DNA of 64,000 bases from Isoetes taiwanensis (taxonomy: Eukaryota; Streptophyta; Lycopodiopsida; Isoetales; Isoetaceae): positions 2,784,459 through 2,848,458 of the forward strand of contig JAJEKV010000038.1 of NCBI GenBank assembly GCA_021234155.1. Direction: 5' to 3'. Each line of letters starts with the position of its first letter. Within the stretch, counting starts at the first letter, position 1. The notes under the pieces are model-generated. The model was not told the origin of the DNA, did not search any database, and saw only the letters and a list, made by a program, of their open reading frames with translations. The translations under genes and the position numbers were made by a program. Shown here in pieces: positions 1 through 11,640 of the stretch.

Positions 1-102
1 TTAACCCTTTTAGCTTATCCAATAATGAACAATGTCCCATTTCGTACCCATAGTGTCGTGTCATGTATTTATATGTATAGCGTATAAATATGTGGAACGT
101 CA
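1..102 (-). repeat. Right-hand 102 bp of the left LTR (3' LTR of the minus-strand element)
   Basis: It matches 8724-8812 closely, with an extra stretch of about 16 bp near position 75-90, and ends in the CA expected of an LTR edge. The rest of this LTR lies outside the window. Divergence from the other copy is visible by eye, so the insertion is not recent. Confidence 0.8.
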
Positions 103-118
103 GATTCTCCCCACCTTA
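103..118 (-). other. Polypurine tract of the LTR element
   Basis: Read on the minus strand this is an A/G-rich run (AAGGTGGGGAGAA, then TC) directly before the TG that begins the 3' LTR. That is where plus-strand DNA synthesis is primed during reverse transcription of LTR elements. Its place and composition independently support the minus-strand orientation. Confidence 0.6.
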
Positions 119-2444
119 AACGGGATGCTGTACTCAGCATCAAGACTATTCTTGCTCTTGGGCAACACATTACATGCTGGATGCAAGTCTCCCCTCCTTA
201 AAGAGGTAACGTGAGATTATAAATTGCACAGAAGTTGCCATGTTCAAAGTGATCTATTTTGAAATGACTTGGAATGTGCAATTCATAAGTCTGAGAGGAT
301 TCAAGTCATGCAGAATGCGACATACGGATTCATGGAAACGATCTCACTGTGAGACGAATATGGAATGGAACATTAAAAGGCATGAGGCCAGTGGGCGCAG
401 GACATATATCCGGTGTACGGATACTTTGAAGCTGATATGGGTTGCGTAATGACCTTTTTAAATATAGCGAAATATGTAGGATTTAATTGACTGACTCGTA
501 CTCGTATAAAAGTTCGAGACTAATTTAAGTGGTTGAGTTATAAAACTGCAGGAAACAAGGTAGATTATGTAAAACAATAATACCTTGGTGGTTCAAGCTA
601 TCTTGGACTAAACATGGCCTAAGGAAAATTAACCGATTGACATGGTAGGTAATGTAGCTCCATGTAGGTCACTAGTGGCAATTATATGCCTACTCTTAGG
701 AAGGTATATTGACAAGCGCAAACGGTTTACATATAGATATAGTGAGGTAGGAGTGCAGTGATGCGACATGCGATAGCGTAAAATCTATAGTGAGGTAGGA
801 GTCTGTAGTACGACATACGCATAGCAAGCTGAACAAGGTAGAGTTTCTCTAGGGTTGATGACTAAGCAGAACATCAAATATCCCGTTAGTACATAAATAA
901 TTGTGTAGAAGTGCTGAAGGAGTGGGAATGTAGCCGTAATTTGCATCCATACTCGAGGAAAATGGCCATCATGGTATCTGTAATCTCATTGAATCACTGG
1001 AATTCTACTTAATAATTACGAGAATTCAGTTGCCATTTGGCATGTATATTGCCATTCAACATGGACGGATACTGGATATAGCACCTTGTAGTTGAGGGAG
1101 AAGTGGCTTATGATTAAACGTATCAAGGTACAAATTGAAGTTTAATTATCCACCATAGGAAAAGGATATCAGTTTAGAAGTGAAAGTTTCTAACAATGGT
1201 GGTGAAGGTATAAAGTGTTGATCCTATATTTTATATCATTTGCTACTTGAATCGAGACGTGATTCCTGGGAAACTAAGAGATTAATGGCATCTAAGGGCG
1301 TGGATCCATAAGGTATAGATCATAAAATTGTGCATAATTTGCGTTCCATATGCAGGTTTAAGTTCCTAAGGTGTGCAACATGGATGTAATGTTATGCATG
1401 AGTAAGATTAGAACGTAGTAGCCTACCAAAATGGGAATGAATTTGAATTCATGTCCATTCTGGCGAGATGCCAATAGCATGGGACGTAGTGTCCACACAA
1501 GGTCAGGAGAATTGAGGTGAAAATGGGCGGCAAACTAATTATGCCTATGCTTCAGTGAAGCCAATATACGGCAGTTGGAAGATCTCTGGATAATAACTAG
1601 CATTGCAAGTAGCTGCTACTAAGTCATGGACATGGAATGTGTTGGGACAAGTGTCATTATCTTCTATCCTTTATTTACGTAGTATGGTGTGGTCGATGAA
1701 GGAAATATCTCTGAGGACAAGAAGTAAATCTTGTTATGCTGTTCTAATGATTTCAATTGATTGTATGAAATCACTAAGCATGAATAAAGGAAAGGAAAGA
1801 TGGCAAGAACCCTTAGATTTCATTTTGAAATTCACCACTAGAGTTTGGTGGGCCCCCCAACTAGAGTTTGCCTATGAGAATTAGTCGTAGACTCCAAGAA
1901 TTGTGGTGTTGAAACCACAACAGATATATAACACAAGATCAATGACTTGTGAAAATACTTTTGAGGTAATAAGAAGTTGAGCTTCTGGTGGATAACATCG
2001 TTCACTATATTGTTATACGGGAGCAGTTTATAATTACAGGCTATGACACGGGTATACATGGAAAAAAACATGTATAGACATGTAGGTAATGAGGATTGTA
2101 TAATATGGCCGACAACTATGAGCATAGCTATGTGGCTATGTCACACAATCACATATGACTCTAGCATCAAGAATGGCTCGCACATGTTAGTATATCACAT
2201 AATAAAAGGTAACAGTCGTGAATGTTGAAAAGATCTGGTCGTATCAAATACTGCGTCAGTGATGATATCACGGATGTCGACTGTGACATTCGGATGTATG
2301 CCATACTAGAAGATAGCAAGATATTCGTGCAAGGCGAGTGGAGTATTACCTGACAAGGTTTAAAGAATGAGCATAATAATACGCCTATATATGAACATAT
2401 TGGGTTAGGTGTGCTCTACTAGAGATAAGCATTCAAGTTATCCC

Positions 2445-4047
2445 AATGGTTGGAGTTGACTATCTTCAGTAGGTACAATGTACTAAGGGACATGAAAAGA
2501 GTTTAAGTCAGGAAAAATATCCAGAATAAGTCTAGCATATACGGTGATGCTACATTCAAAAAGATCCTAGGGATGGTTATAACAGAATTGAAATAGCAGT
2601 TTATTGACATGCTAAAGTACCATAAAACACTAAAGGAATGGTTGAAGTACCTGGGGACCCTATCAAAATGTAAGCAGCATATACAATTCCAATATAGAGT
2701 TGGCCACTGTCCATTTGGGAAGCCGATGGCTCAGCCACATCGTAATTACAGATAGGAAATGGGTTTTGTTTTAAGGAACTAGCAAGGTTGACACTTAACT
2801 TAATGTAATACGTATCATGAATACTTACGATATAGAATTTGATGGGGTAATCTATGCAGTGACATGGTGTGAGAGAGACATAACCGAAGTCCAAACTTAC
2901 CAAGAAGGGTTTGAGTATGCGCCGGAATGTGCGGTTAACAATGGATCGATTTGCATGGCAAGGTAGGATGTTGTAGTTGGCACTTAAAAATAATTTGTCC
3001 CCGCAACGTAATGAAGGTCAAGATGATGGGGTTGAATATACAATAGTACAATTCCCGGCTGGGTGGCGAATAGCACTTACCTGCTAAAAGCTCAAATGTG
3101 TCTCGCATAGACACTGAAGGCTAGGTCTCAAACATGGTCCTTGCTTCAGGCAGAGTTGAACCCAATGGGTTATGCGGAGTTGTAAGTTAGAACATGTAGG
3201 GTTAGAACATTGATACAAGCCGGGGTATTAGGAAAATAACCGTTCCGGCTATATCAGACTTGGGTATTTAGGTAGAATTACAAAACACAAGCGCGCATCG
3301 CTCGATAACTCGGGTAACTTATGATTCTTACAAAGGCTCACTCACTAACTTAGGCATGTATGCCAAGTCACTTGTAATGCCACAACAACGGCATGACATC
3401 ATGATAGAACAACCCAATGACTAATAGTTTTAAGGTCTATGACGATGTTATATCATAACCCCCCATGTGTGGGTTAAAAGGCATGGAAAATTTAACGCAT
3501 AGCTGTAACCGTAGAGCATAGATATTTATATCAGATGGCTTAGAGGCCAACAAGAGGGTTAAAGAATATCTAAAGGAGTAAATGGATTGGTGACCCTACG
3601 GAATAAGGCTCAGAATCAAAGGGTGAATTGTATACGCTGTATCACGGCACAGGCGATGAGCGGGATAACGAAAATTGACTATGGACTTAGGAAACATATT
3701 GAAGAAGGAAAGGAATTGAGGACCCCCTGTTCATTATATTTAGCTGGATGGGAAGGTTATTAATTTCACAACTTTTGGATGAGTGACATGACCTGAGGGG
3801 TGGTCTTTCCTAGCAGGCAAGGATAGCTTTCCGGCTTGAAAGGCAGTAAGGGCTGGAAAGCCCTATAAAGGTTTGGTACGTGGCTAAGGAAAGAAGACTT
3901 TCAATCCCTGGAACAACATGATGGACAATAATTTCACCAAGAACCTTTGAGAGGTCCTTGAGTGCTACTGTCCTTTGGGATATTCATATAATCCCTTGGG
4001 ATATGTAAGTTCATTTATAAAACTTAATGACGCTTAGGCACTAAAGT
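2445..4047. repeat. Tandem 1.6 kb duplication, copy 1
   Basis: This 1603 bp unit starts with AATGGTTGGA and is followed at once by a second copy. The two match almost base for base over long stretches, with scattered substitutions and small indels. No protein was recognised in either strand; a weak minus-strand frame (2601-2903) is broken in the second copy, which argues against coding. The unit lies inside the LTR element. Confidence 0.9.
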
Positions 4048-5657
4048 AATGGTTGGAGTTGACTATCTTCAGTAGGTACAATGTACTAAGGGACATAAAA
4101 AGAGTTTAAGTCAGGAAAAGTAGCCAGAATAAGTCTAGCATATATGGTGATGCTATATTAAAAAGATCCTAGGGATGGTTACAACAGAATTGAAATAGCA
4201 GTTTATTGACATGCTAAAGTACCATAAAACACTAAAGGAATGGTTGAAGTACACGGGGACCCTATCAAAATGTAAGGAGCATATACAATTCCAATATAGA
4301 GTTGGCCACTGTCCATTTGGAAAGCCGATGTCTCAGCCACATCCTAATTACAGATAGAAAATGGGTTTTATTTCAAGGAACTAGCAAGGTTGACACTTTA
4401 AGTAACTTAATGTAATACGTATCATGAATACCGATATAGAATTTGATGAGGTAATCTATGCAGTAACACGGTGTGAGAGAGACATAACCGATGTCCAAAC
4501 TTACCAGTGAAGGGTTTGGAGTACGTCTGGAATGTGCAGACAACAGCGGATCAGCTGCATGGCAAGGTAGGATGTTGTAGTTGGCACTTAAAATAATTGT
4601 CAACGGGTAACAGAATGAAGGTCAAGATGATGGTTTGAATATACAATAGTACAATTCCTGGCTGGGTGGTCAATAGCTCTTACCTGCTAAAAGCTCAAAT
4701 GTGTCTCGCATAGACACCGAAGGCTAGATCTCGAACATGGTCCTTGCTTGGATCAGGCAGAGTTTGAACCCAATGGGTTATGCAGAGTTGTAAGTTAGAA
4801 CATGTAGGGTTAGAACATCGATACAAGCCGGGGTAGTAGGAAAATAACCGCTCGGGCTATATCAGACTTGGTTATTTAGGTAGAATTACAAAACACAAGA
4901 CAGACACCCTGATAACTCTGGGTAACTTATGATTCTTACGAAGGCTCAATCACTAACTTAGGGCATGTATGCCAAGTCACTTATAATGCCACAACAACGG
5001 CATAACATCATGATAGAACAACCCAATGACTAATAGTTTTAAGATCTATGACGATGTTATATCATAACCCCCAATGTGTGGGTTAAAAAGCAGGAAAAAT
5101 TTAACGCATAGCTGTAACCGTAGAGCATAGATATTTATATCAGACGGCTTAGAGGCCAACAAGAGGGTTAAAGAATATCTAAAGGAGTAAATGGATTGGT
5201 GACCCTACGGAATAAGGCTCAGAATCAAAGGGTGAATAGTATACGCTATATCACGTGCACAGACGGTGAGCGGGATAACGAAAATCGACCATGGACTTAG
5301 GAAACATATTGAAGAAGGAAAGGAATAAAGGACCCCCTGTTCATTATATTTAGCTGGATGGGAAGGTTATTAACTTCACAAATTTTGGATGAGTGACATG
5401 ACCTGAGGGGTGGTCTTTCCTAGCAGGCAAGGATAGCTTTCCGACTTGAAAGGTAGTAAGGGCTGGAAAGCCCTATAAAGGTTTGGTATGTTGCTTAGGG
5501 AAGAAGACTTTCAATCCCTAGGATAACACTGTGGACAATAATTTCACCAAGAACCTTTGAGAGGTCCTTGAGTGCCACTGTCCTTTGTGATATTCGTATA
5601 ATCCCTTGGGATATGTAAGTTCATTTATAAAACTTAATGATGCTTAGGCACCAAAGT
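4048..5657. repeat. Tandem 1.6 kb duplication, copy 2
   Basis: This 1610 bp second copy of the unit at 2445 again starts with AATGGTTGGA. A third AATGGTTGGA follows at 5658 and then the sequence becomes unique. Both junctions therefore carry the same 10 bp (15 bp at the right two), as left by a duplication between short matching sites. Confidence 0.9.
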
Positions 5658-6545
5658 AATGGTTGGAAACACTTTGCCCCAATCATTCTAGATACCCTAG
5701 AAGGAGGTGACTAGTCAACAATGGCTGGATGCCATCAGACTTCACAGTAGAACAACTCCCAAAAGAGGGTTGGCCACCACCAATTTTACAGGCGTGTGGT
5801 GCAGCCAAATAATCATTGCCATATAGGCGGTGAAGTTTGGCACAAAATAATACTAAAGTTTATGCTCTAGATAAGTTCGAGTAGTGTTGACAGTGTTGTG
5901 GGGGTTTCGACATAAGCAGCCAGTATGTCCCATACAATATGTACCGTGATCTGGGGGAATGGTCTATAAAAGGAGCATGACCATTGAGAAGAAGTATTGA
6001 ATGGTTAAAGGAAATCCAAACCGTTGGCCTAGAGGGGTGCTGCATGGCAGTCCCTAGTTGGTTGGGCCAAGAGAGATCCATTCTCTGGGAAGTGAGACGA
6101 GTCAAGACTTGGACACTACAGAAAAGGTTTACCTATGGTTGTCTCTATGAATTTTACTTAACCCCAGCATGTAAAGTCGAATAAAGTATAATGTATAGCA
6201 CATGAATGTAATATAGATTAAATCATGGCAGGGCTGAAAGAAATTTGCAACCCAATGTTTATCAGAGAGGATAGTGGATTAGGATCCAACTTCGAAGTTT
6301 CTATCTCGCTTGGAGGAGTTCCCTTCCATCGCTCATCGTCAAAGTTTGATGATATTGTCACGGAGCCCATGTCCGAATGACAATAATAATAATCGTTAGG
6401 GTGATTGCACCTTGCCATAGTTGCACAAGCCCGGCGGGTTTGTTGCCACCACAACATTGGTTTAAGGAAGAGCGATCGCTAGACATGAGTCTTCCATTTT
6501 AAATAGAAAATAGAAACTACTATATCCAGTGAAGGGGAGCTTACT
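5658..6545. other. Decayed LTR-element interior, nothing recognised
   Basis: I see no long frame or known motif here. Short frames at 5984-6184 (plus) and 6218-6457 (minus) are below 80 codons and have no recognisable domain. The region is closest to the primer site, where gag would be expected in the minus-strand element. Confidence 0.5.
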
Positions 6546-6600
6546 GTGTTGGTAAAGGGTTTGGCTTTGTGGTAGGTGGTCAAGGATTCGAGTCCCCACA
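6546..6600 (+). mobile_element. tRNA-like SINE head 1
   Basis: An A-box-like stretch (TTGGTAAAGGG, 6549-6559) is followed about 25 bp later by a B box (GGATTCGAGTCCC, 6584-6596) close to the RNA polymerase III consensus GGTTCGANTCC. Flanking bases do not fold into a full tRNA cloverleaf by eye, so this looks like the 5' head of a tRNA-derived SINE and not a working tRNA gene. The body and tail of the SINE could not be delimited. Confidence 0.5.
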
Positions 6601-6689
6601 ATAGACTTCTTAAGGAAGTTGGCTGCTCTAGGGAAAACAGAGTATTAGATGAGATAAGAAGTGTACAAAACATATATATTATGCTCAAG

Positions 6690-6765
6690 GAAGCTTGGCA
6701 TGGTGGTAAGCACCTAGATTTGAAGTTGGAAGGCCACGGATTCAAGTCTCTGAAGTTCGGTTATG
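6690..6765 (+). mobile_element. tRNA-like SINE head 2
   Basis: A second pair of boxes lies 150 bp downstream of the first: A box TGGCATGGTGG (6696-6706) and B box GGATTCAAGTCTC (6738-6750). The spacing is typical of a SINE head. Two heads this close suggest a dimeric or twice-inserted SINE within the LTR element. The A box fits better here and the B box fits better in head 1. Confidence 0.5.
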
Positions 6766-6795
6766 TGGCGCATATAGAGGGATGTGTCGGGGGTT

Positions 6796-6990
6796 TTTGC
6801 CCTTTAAAATCCAATTCTAGATCTCTTTTTCCCTCCTTACGCCACTTCAAGAAAAACTCTAGTTTCTTTTTTCGTACAAAATTTTTCTACATGGCGTTTA
6901 TATATGAACGCGTATAAAATGGCGTCTGGGTGCTTTTTGCCCCTTAAAATCGAATTCTAAAGTTGTTTTTCCCTGTTCACTCCACTTTTG
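6796..6990. repeat. Short direct repeat, about 60 bp, two copies
   Basis: The stretch at about 6796-6850 (a GGGTTTTTGCCCTT start, then AAAATCCAATTCTAGA) recurs at about 6930-6985 with a few changes. The copies are about 130 bp apart. No function is implied. Confidence 0.6.
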
Positions 6991-7307
6991 CAAATCTTTC
7001 ATCTGGAGCATCTCCCAATGGGTTTTTTTGGAAGCCCCAGAAGCTAATTCAAGTGTTCACCTTTAATGGTGCAACAATCGCCTTCATTCGAGCTTCCTAC
7101 AAAAAGTTATGGCCTCCCGGCCAAAACTCAACACACTCTCTCCTTTCTCCTTTTCTCTTTCCAGTTACCCCTCTTTTCACCTAAAGAATCTATTTGGGCA
7201 TACTATATAGAACTTAGGAGAATTCTTTATGTTAGTACTCCCTACTAACTATTTGACCTAACGAGTTTGGACATGCTCAATGCTCTGATCCGGACTACCA
7301 AGATCAT

Positions 7308-7320
7308 GGCTCTGATACCA
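7308..7320 (-). other. Primer-binding site for initiator Met tRNA
   Basis: The minus strand reads TGGTATCAGAGCC, the standard complement of the 3' end of plant initiator tRNA-Met used by many plant LTR elements. It sits one base inside the right-hand LTR edge at 7322, the expected spacing, and fixes the element's direction as right to left. Confidence 0.85.
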
Positions 7321-7321
7321 T

Positions 7322-8812
7322 TGTGATGCTCCCCGGACCTATACGATGCTCCCATCATATAAATATGGGAAATTCCCCTCCCATGGCTTACTTCGCACTA
7401 CCGGAAAAGGCCCTCCATCCCACCGCACCACTTGTGATGGGCAAGTGTCCGGGTGAAGGACACAGAGGTATCATTCATCCCACACCGTCTATGGAAATCC
7501 TATATAGCGAAAGCATACATACATGTTAGCACCTGGCAACAATAAAAACAAATTATATACCACCATGAAGGGTAGTCCAACCATCATCAAGACAATATCA
7601 TACCAATATGCGTACAAAATGCATCAAGAATGAAGGTTCTACCCCAGGCTCGGACTTCGACAGGGTCAATTGATAGTTAGGGCCTCCAGATAACGACAGA
7701 CGAAATCATGGCAATGGCGTTGGCTGGCATAGAACAATGGCTAGAGTAGTTCACTCCATCCGCCCCTCTTGTGCACACTTTTGAGCTGGGCTAGAATATG
7801 CTATGGTCTGAATATAGCCTTTCAGAGACGTAATCTCATGTCATTCACCCTATGAGACTACTCCAGGTTGCATCTCCCGGATCCGATGAGGCAGGTCACG
7901 GATGAATCCCCTCCCAGAGCACAATGGTTCCGTGGATGGCTAGAGGATCGTGGCACCACTGGCACCCACGCATCCCCGAATCTATAGGTCAGCTCACTCC
8001 ACCTAGTGAGCCCAGGGCATCCCTATAGGCATGTATCCTGCGACCGAGGGGGTGTCAGACGCATACACGGTCCACATGCAGTGACCGACTATAAGCCTAG
8101 CAAACTATAGGGGAATAGCCACGCTCAGCAAGGGCCCACCTCTACTTCACCATTGTACCTGTTATATGGTGCTCATTCTTGGCATAGCATCAACAGGCAG
8201 GTGGGCTCTTGTGCACAGGCCACATTTATTGGGATTTAAGGGATTCTAGCTAGGAGCATCTCTACTTCTATATAGCCTTTAGGTCTCTACCCCCTGTAGT
8301 CCCACAAGTACAAGAAGTGCAGCAGAAGAACTACTATAATTCATAAATCCATCCATAACTTCAAATAGAAGATCAATAAGAGATTAATCATCCATCTAAA
8401 CAACCAAGGGTTAATCTCTACCTAGAATCTCATGCTAACTAGCCTACTAATTGGTATCTGAGCTAGATCTCCCATCTCTTAGGTTCTTCTTGCTCTGCTG
8501 GTTGAATAGGCTCCTTCTCCTCCTTTTCCAACTGCCCCCAACTTGACTTGGGGCAATCCCCAATTTGTTTAAGCCAAAAATAGCAAGTTCTCTTGGGCCA
8601 ATCGATTTGGCCCAAGTGGCATTTGCTTAGTTAATTAGTTACTAATTAGTTAATATAGTTAGTTATTAATTAACTATCTTGGATATTTTGCTTATTTAAT
8701 TAAATGGCAAATTAACATAGCTAACTTTAACCATTTTGGCTTATCTAATAATGGCCAATGTCCCATTTCGTACCCATGGTGAGGTGTCATGTATTTGTAA
8801 TGTGGAGCGTCA
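7322..8812 (-). repeat. Right LTR (5' LTR), about 1.49 kb
   Basis: On the plus strand it begins TGTGATG next to the primer site and ends CGTCA, so on the minus strand it runs TGACG to CATCACA with TG and CA ends. Its right end is matched by bases 1-102. The likely target-site duplication starts at 8813, but the partner lies outside the window. Confidence 0.75.
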
Positions 8813-8949
8813 CATTTATACACTTGGCATTTCAAATTTAGGGTTCTGATCCCGAGGGTGGAGATTTAATTCCACGTGTGATATTTTAGATTTGTCCAAT
8901 TCCGAAGGGCTAGACTCACGAGATAATACAAGACTAGGCAGTACTGATA

Positions 8950-9410
8950 GTTGTTATAAGGGATTAGGAAACAACTAAACATGCATTCACAATCAAGCAC
9001 AACCTAATAGTCATGTTCTGGGATAGAGAATTTTCTAAAGCTAATATAAGGTATTAGGAAACATCGACTAGACACCCATTCACAACCTGAGCACAACTTA
9101 ATACTCATGTTGCCAAGTAGAGAATCTTATAACACTAATATAAGAGATTAGAAAACATTGATTAAACATCCATTCACAAGGAGAGCAAAACGTAATAGTC
9201 GTGTTGTCAACAAGAGAATCCTCTAAAGCTATTATAAGGGATCATTAGGATCACAACGGGAGCACAACCCCCTTGTCGAGCACAAAATCTTCTAAAACTA
9301 TTATAAGGGTGCTAAAACTATTATAAAGGATGTCGAGCACAAAATCTAAAACTATTATAAAGGTGCTAAAACTATTATAGGGATTAGGAAACGATGACTA
9401 AACATCCACC
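8950..9410. repeat. Degenerate minisatellite, about 95 bp unit decaying to shorter units
   Basis: Four imperfect units each contain GGATTAGGAAACA, then a CATTCACAA motif, then AACCTAATAGTCATGTT, then CTAAAGCTAATATAAG. From about 9290 the array shortens to repeats of a CTAAAACTATTATAA core. The units differ in many places, so the array is old. Confidence 0.75.
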
Positions 9411-9430
9411 CAACTAAAACACAAAATTAA

Positions 9431-9546
9431 CTGTCAAGCAGACTCTGCTAGCATTTTGAACATGTAAGCTTTAAAATTGCCATGTCGCCTGTCAAGCAGA
9501 CTCTACTAGCATTTTGAACATATAAGCTTTAGAATTGCCATGTCGC
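9431..9546. repeat. Tandem duplication, 58 bp unit, two copies
   Basis: The unit starting CTGTCAAGCAGACTCT begins at 9431 and again at 9489 with only a few substitutions. It ends directly at the GATA microsatellite. Confidence 0.9.
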
Positions 9547-9643
<97 letters not shown>

Positions 9644-9660
9644 GTAGGTAGGTAGGTAGA
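9547..9660. repeat. (GATA)n microsatellite with GGTA end
   Basis: About 24 perfect GATA units are followed by four or five GGTA units. A sequence ending in CCATGGGACA follows at once and resembles the flanks of the other simple repeats in this window, where the simple repeat seems to be the tail of a minus-strand LINE. Confidence 0.95.
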
Positions 9661-10260
9661 TTTATTTGATTATTCTTCAGGTCCATGGGACACAACACAC
9701 CATGCTATTTCCTTTCTTTTCGGTAGCAGTTAATTGCTCAATACACAATTGTTGTAACCTGGCCCTGAATAAGATGCAGTTACATCTACATGATATACAT
9801 GGTGATCAAATAGCAGCATATGAGAAACATGGTTCGAAAATAGGGGAGTTGCTGCCCTAAATATCCACCCACTTCTGTTAAATTCCAGTCATTCTAAAAA
9901 AAATTCCGCCAAGGGCAAGAAAAACAAAAATTTTGGGCACAATACACTAGAAAATGCACTCGCGTATATTTTGTCTGGTACCCTCAAATACCAAGCACAC
10001 ACTTTTACTCCTGATGAGAAAGTGGACTCTCTCACATTGCCAGCTATCCTCCTCAATAACAAGAGAGAAAAAGAGGTTGCCAACCATTTATGGCTTTTAA
10101 GTCAAATCCAAACGTGCTCTCACAATGGAACAACTTTAATATTAATAATCAACGGAATCAAATATAAACAACAACAATACCTAAGGAATGAATAAGCTAT
10201 GAATCAATCAAGTACAAAATAAGGAGGCTTAAATCCAGATCCATAGGAAGAATGGAGTCT
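9661..10260. other. No gene recognised; 3' side of LTPG gene A
   Basis: This is AT-rich unique sequence downstream of the minus-strand LTPG gene. Frames here are short and lie in both strands. I saw no clear AATAAA polyadenylation signal on the minus strand. Confidence 0.5.
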
Positions 10261-10889
10261 TCAAGCAATTCTCAACCAGGAGGAAGCCGCGGAGAGCGCA
10301 ATGAGCGCAGATACTAAGAGCAAAGATGGAGCAGCTAGAATGGCTGATGATGGTGGTGAACCTGTTGTTCCTGAACCTGATGTAGGAGCAGGAGAAGGAC
10401 CAGAAGAATCTGCAATAACAAGGGGACAAATTAGCACTTAACAAATCAAGTTAAGCATAAAGGACTAAATGAGTTTACTTAAGCATAAAACCCTAGAAAA
10501 CAGGGCAAAAATATGAGCAAAACCTGAAATTGAACATAAGATAAAAACTTACTGTTGCTGCAACTGGTGTAGGCATCGGTGCTCAAGCTGCAGTTGCCAA
10601 AGAGGGTCAAGGCTCTTGGAATATAAGAAGAATATGTAGGGTCATTGGCGAGAGAAGAAAGCTGGCAAATGCACTTAGGCTGATATGTAACAATATATGT
10701 CAAATTGGAGCAGCAGCTGCTGCTTGGCTTTGATGAATCAGAAGCCAGAATAAAGGAATAGCAATCTGAGTATCTGTTGTTATCACAGGCCTCAGACGGG
10801 GCCGGAGCCGGCGCGGCTCCGGCTGCGCAATTCGCCATTATCACCACAATTGCGAGCAGAATTGGCCCCATTCTTGCAAGCGCTGCCAT
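10261..10889 (-). CDS. GPI-anchored non-specific lipid transfer protein (LTPG gene A), two exons
   Basis: It is predicted to bind lipids and move cutin, wax or membrane lipids at the outer face of the plasma membrane. Exon 1 is 10889-10553, the intron 10552-10410 (GTAAGT to TTGCAG, 143 bp, phase 1) and exon 2 10409-10261; the joined frame gives 161 residues. ATG at 10889 is chosen because the frame upstream holds only a GTG. A hydrophobic signal peptide (about residues 1-25) is followed by the eight-cysteine motif with spacings C-7-C-15-CC-12-C-1-C-24-C-9-C. Exon 2 encodes a Ser/Pro/Gly linker, a small-residue site (about SPPSSA) and a hydrophobic tail ending WLRIA, the usual GPI-addition signal. 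No internal stop or frameshift is seen. It is a paralogue of the gene at 28733. The lipid substrate cannot be told from sequence. Confidence 0.9.
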
Positions 10890-11189
10890 GGCCGGATGGC
10901 TCACAAATGCAGGGCAGGTTTTTATTGTGTATTTGAAGATCTTCTTCCGGAGTATAATGTGGGTTTGACCACTTTAGAAGGTTCTGTTCGGCTTTGTACA
11001 CGCGGTTTTGCTGACCATGTTACAAAACCAGCCCCCACACTTGGACTTCTTGCCCATTATACACGCCACATAACCTAAAAGAACCGGTCGTAAAGAATGT
11101 TTCGTTACCTCACAATTCTGCTGCACCGGCCTACGGGTGTCAGCTCCTCGGTGATTCTCTCGCAGCAAAATATGAGATAACGAAACTTT

Positions 11190-11640
11190 CTTATAACGTC
11201 AAAGGTAAGTGGGCCTGTGTTCTTACATCTTCTTGAATCATTCTTGTCAAGAATGACAAATTGCCCCTCCAAAACATGTAGAAAACTAAGGTAAGGAAGA
11301 CCGGATTCATAGGTTTTAGAGGCATGACCTCATTCTGTAGGTCATGGGGCCAGCGAGAATGGCTTCCCCCATGCCATTCTACATAACGTCAAGACCAAGT
11401 GGGCCTGCGTTCTTGCCTGATACTTCGATCATTCTTGTCAAGAATGAAAAGTGAGTCCACAAAACCTGTAGAATCCGGTTCTTCTTGCCTTGTCGTAGTA
11501 TAATGGCATGGGGTCAGCCATTCTTGCTGCCCCCATGACCTGTAGAATCAGGTCAACGCTCCCTAATTCTGCAGGTCATGGGGGCAGTAAGAATGGCTTC
11601 CCCCATGCCATTCTACATAACATGGAGACAACGTAGTTTA
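11190..11640. repeat. About 190 bp direct repeats, 5' side of LTPG gene A
   Basis: The block from about 11195 (AACGTCAA, then GTGGGCCTG) recurs at about 11386, and a third partial copy begins near 11571. Each full copy holds the perfect palindrome ATTCTTGTCAAGAAT. The array starts about 300 bp upstream of the LTPG start codon, so it may lie in that gene's promoter region; this is inference. Confidence 0.8.
11502..11612. repeat. Long hairpin, 47 bp arms
   Basis: Bases 11502-11548 and 11566-11612 are reverse complements with only about five mismatches, separated by 17 bp. The inner 33 bp of the arms have two mismatches. Transcribed RNA would fold into one long stem. The arms are made from the repeat family of 11190-11640, one copy being inverted. 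Confidence 0.9.

Larger units (their letters stand above)
1..8812 (-). mobile_element. LTR retrotransposon, minus strand, left LTR cut by window edge
   Basis: Bases 1-102 and the right end of a block at about 8720-8812 are the same sequence and both stop at the same CGTCA, so they are two LTR copies in direct orientation. Just left of the right-hand LTR is a Met-initiator tRNA primer site on the minus strand (7320 down to 7308), and just right of the left LTR is a polypurine tract on the minus strand (about 103-118). The element therefore reads right to left: 5' LTR 7322-8812, interior 7321-103, 3' LTR 102 and beyond the window. The 7.2 kb interior has no reading frame over about 115 codons and I could not recognise gag, reverse transcriptase or integrase. 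It is either a very old copy or a non-autonomous element. The superfamily (copia or gypsy) cannot be decided. Confidence 0.8.

Noticed and set aside
2445-5657. The two 1.6 kb units as the LTR pair of a nested element
   Set aside because: They abut with no interior, and no primer site or polypurine tract lies at their edges; a tandem duplication explains the shared 10 bp borders.
9492-9698. LSIY-repeat frames (also at 32072-32342)
   Set aside because: Translations of GATA microsatellites.
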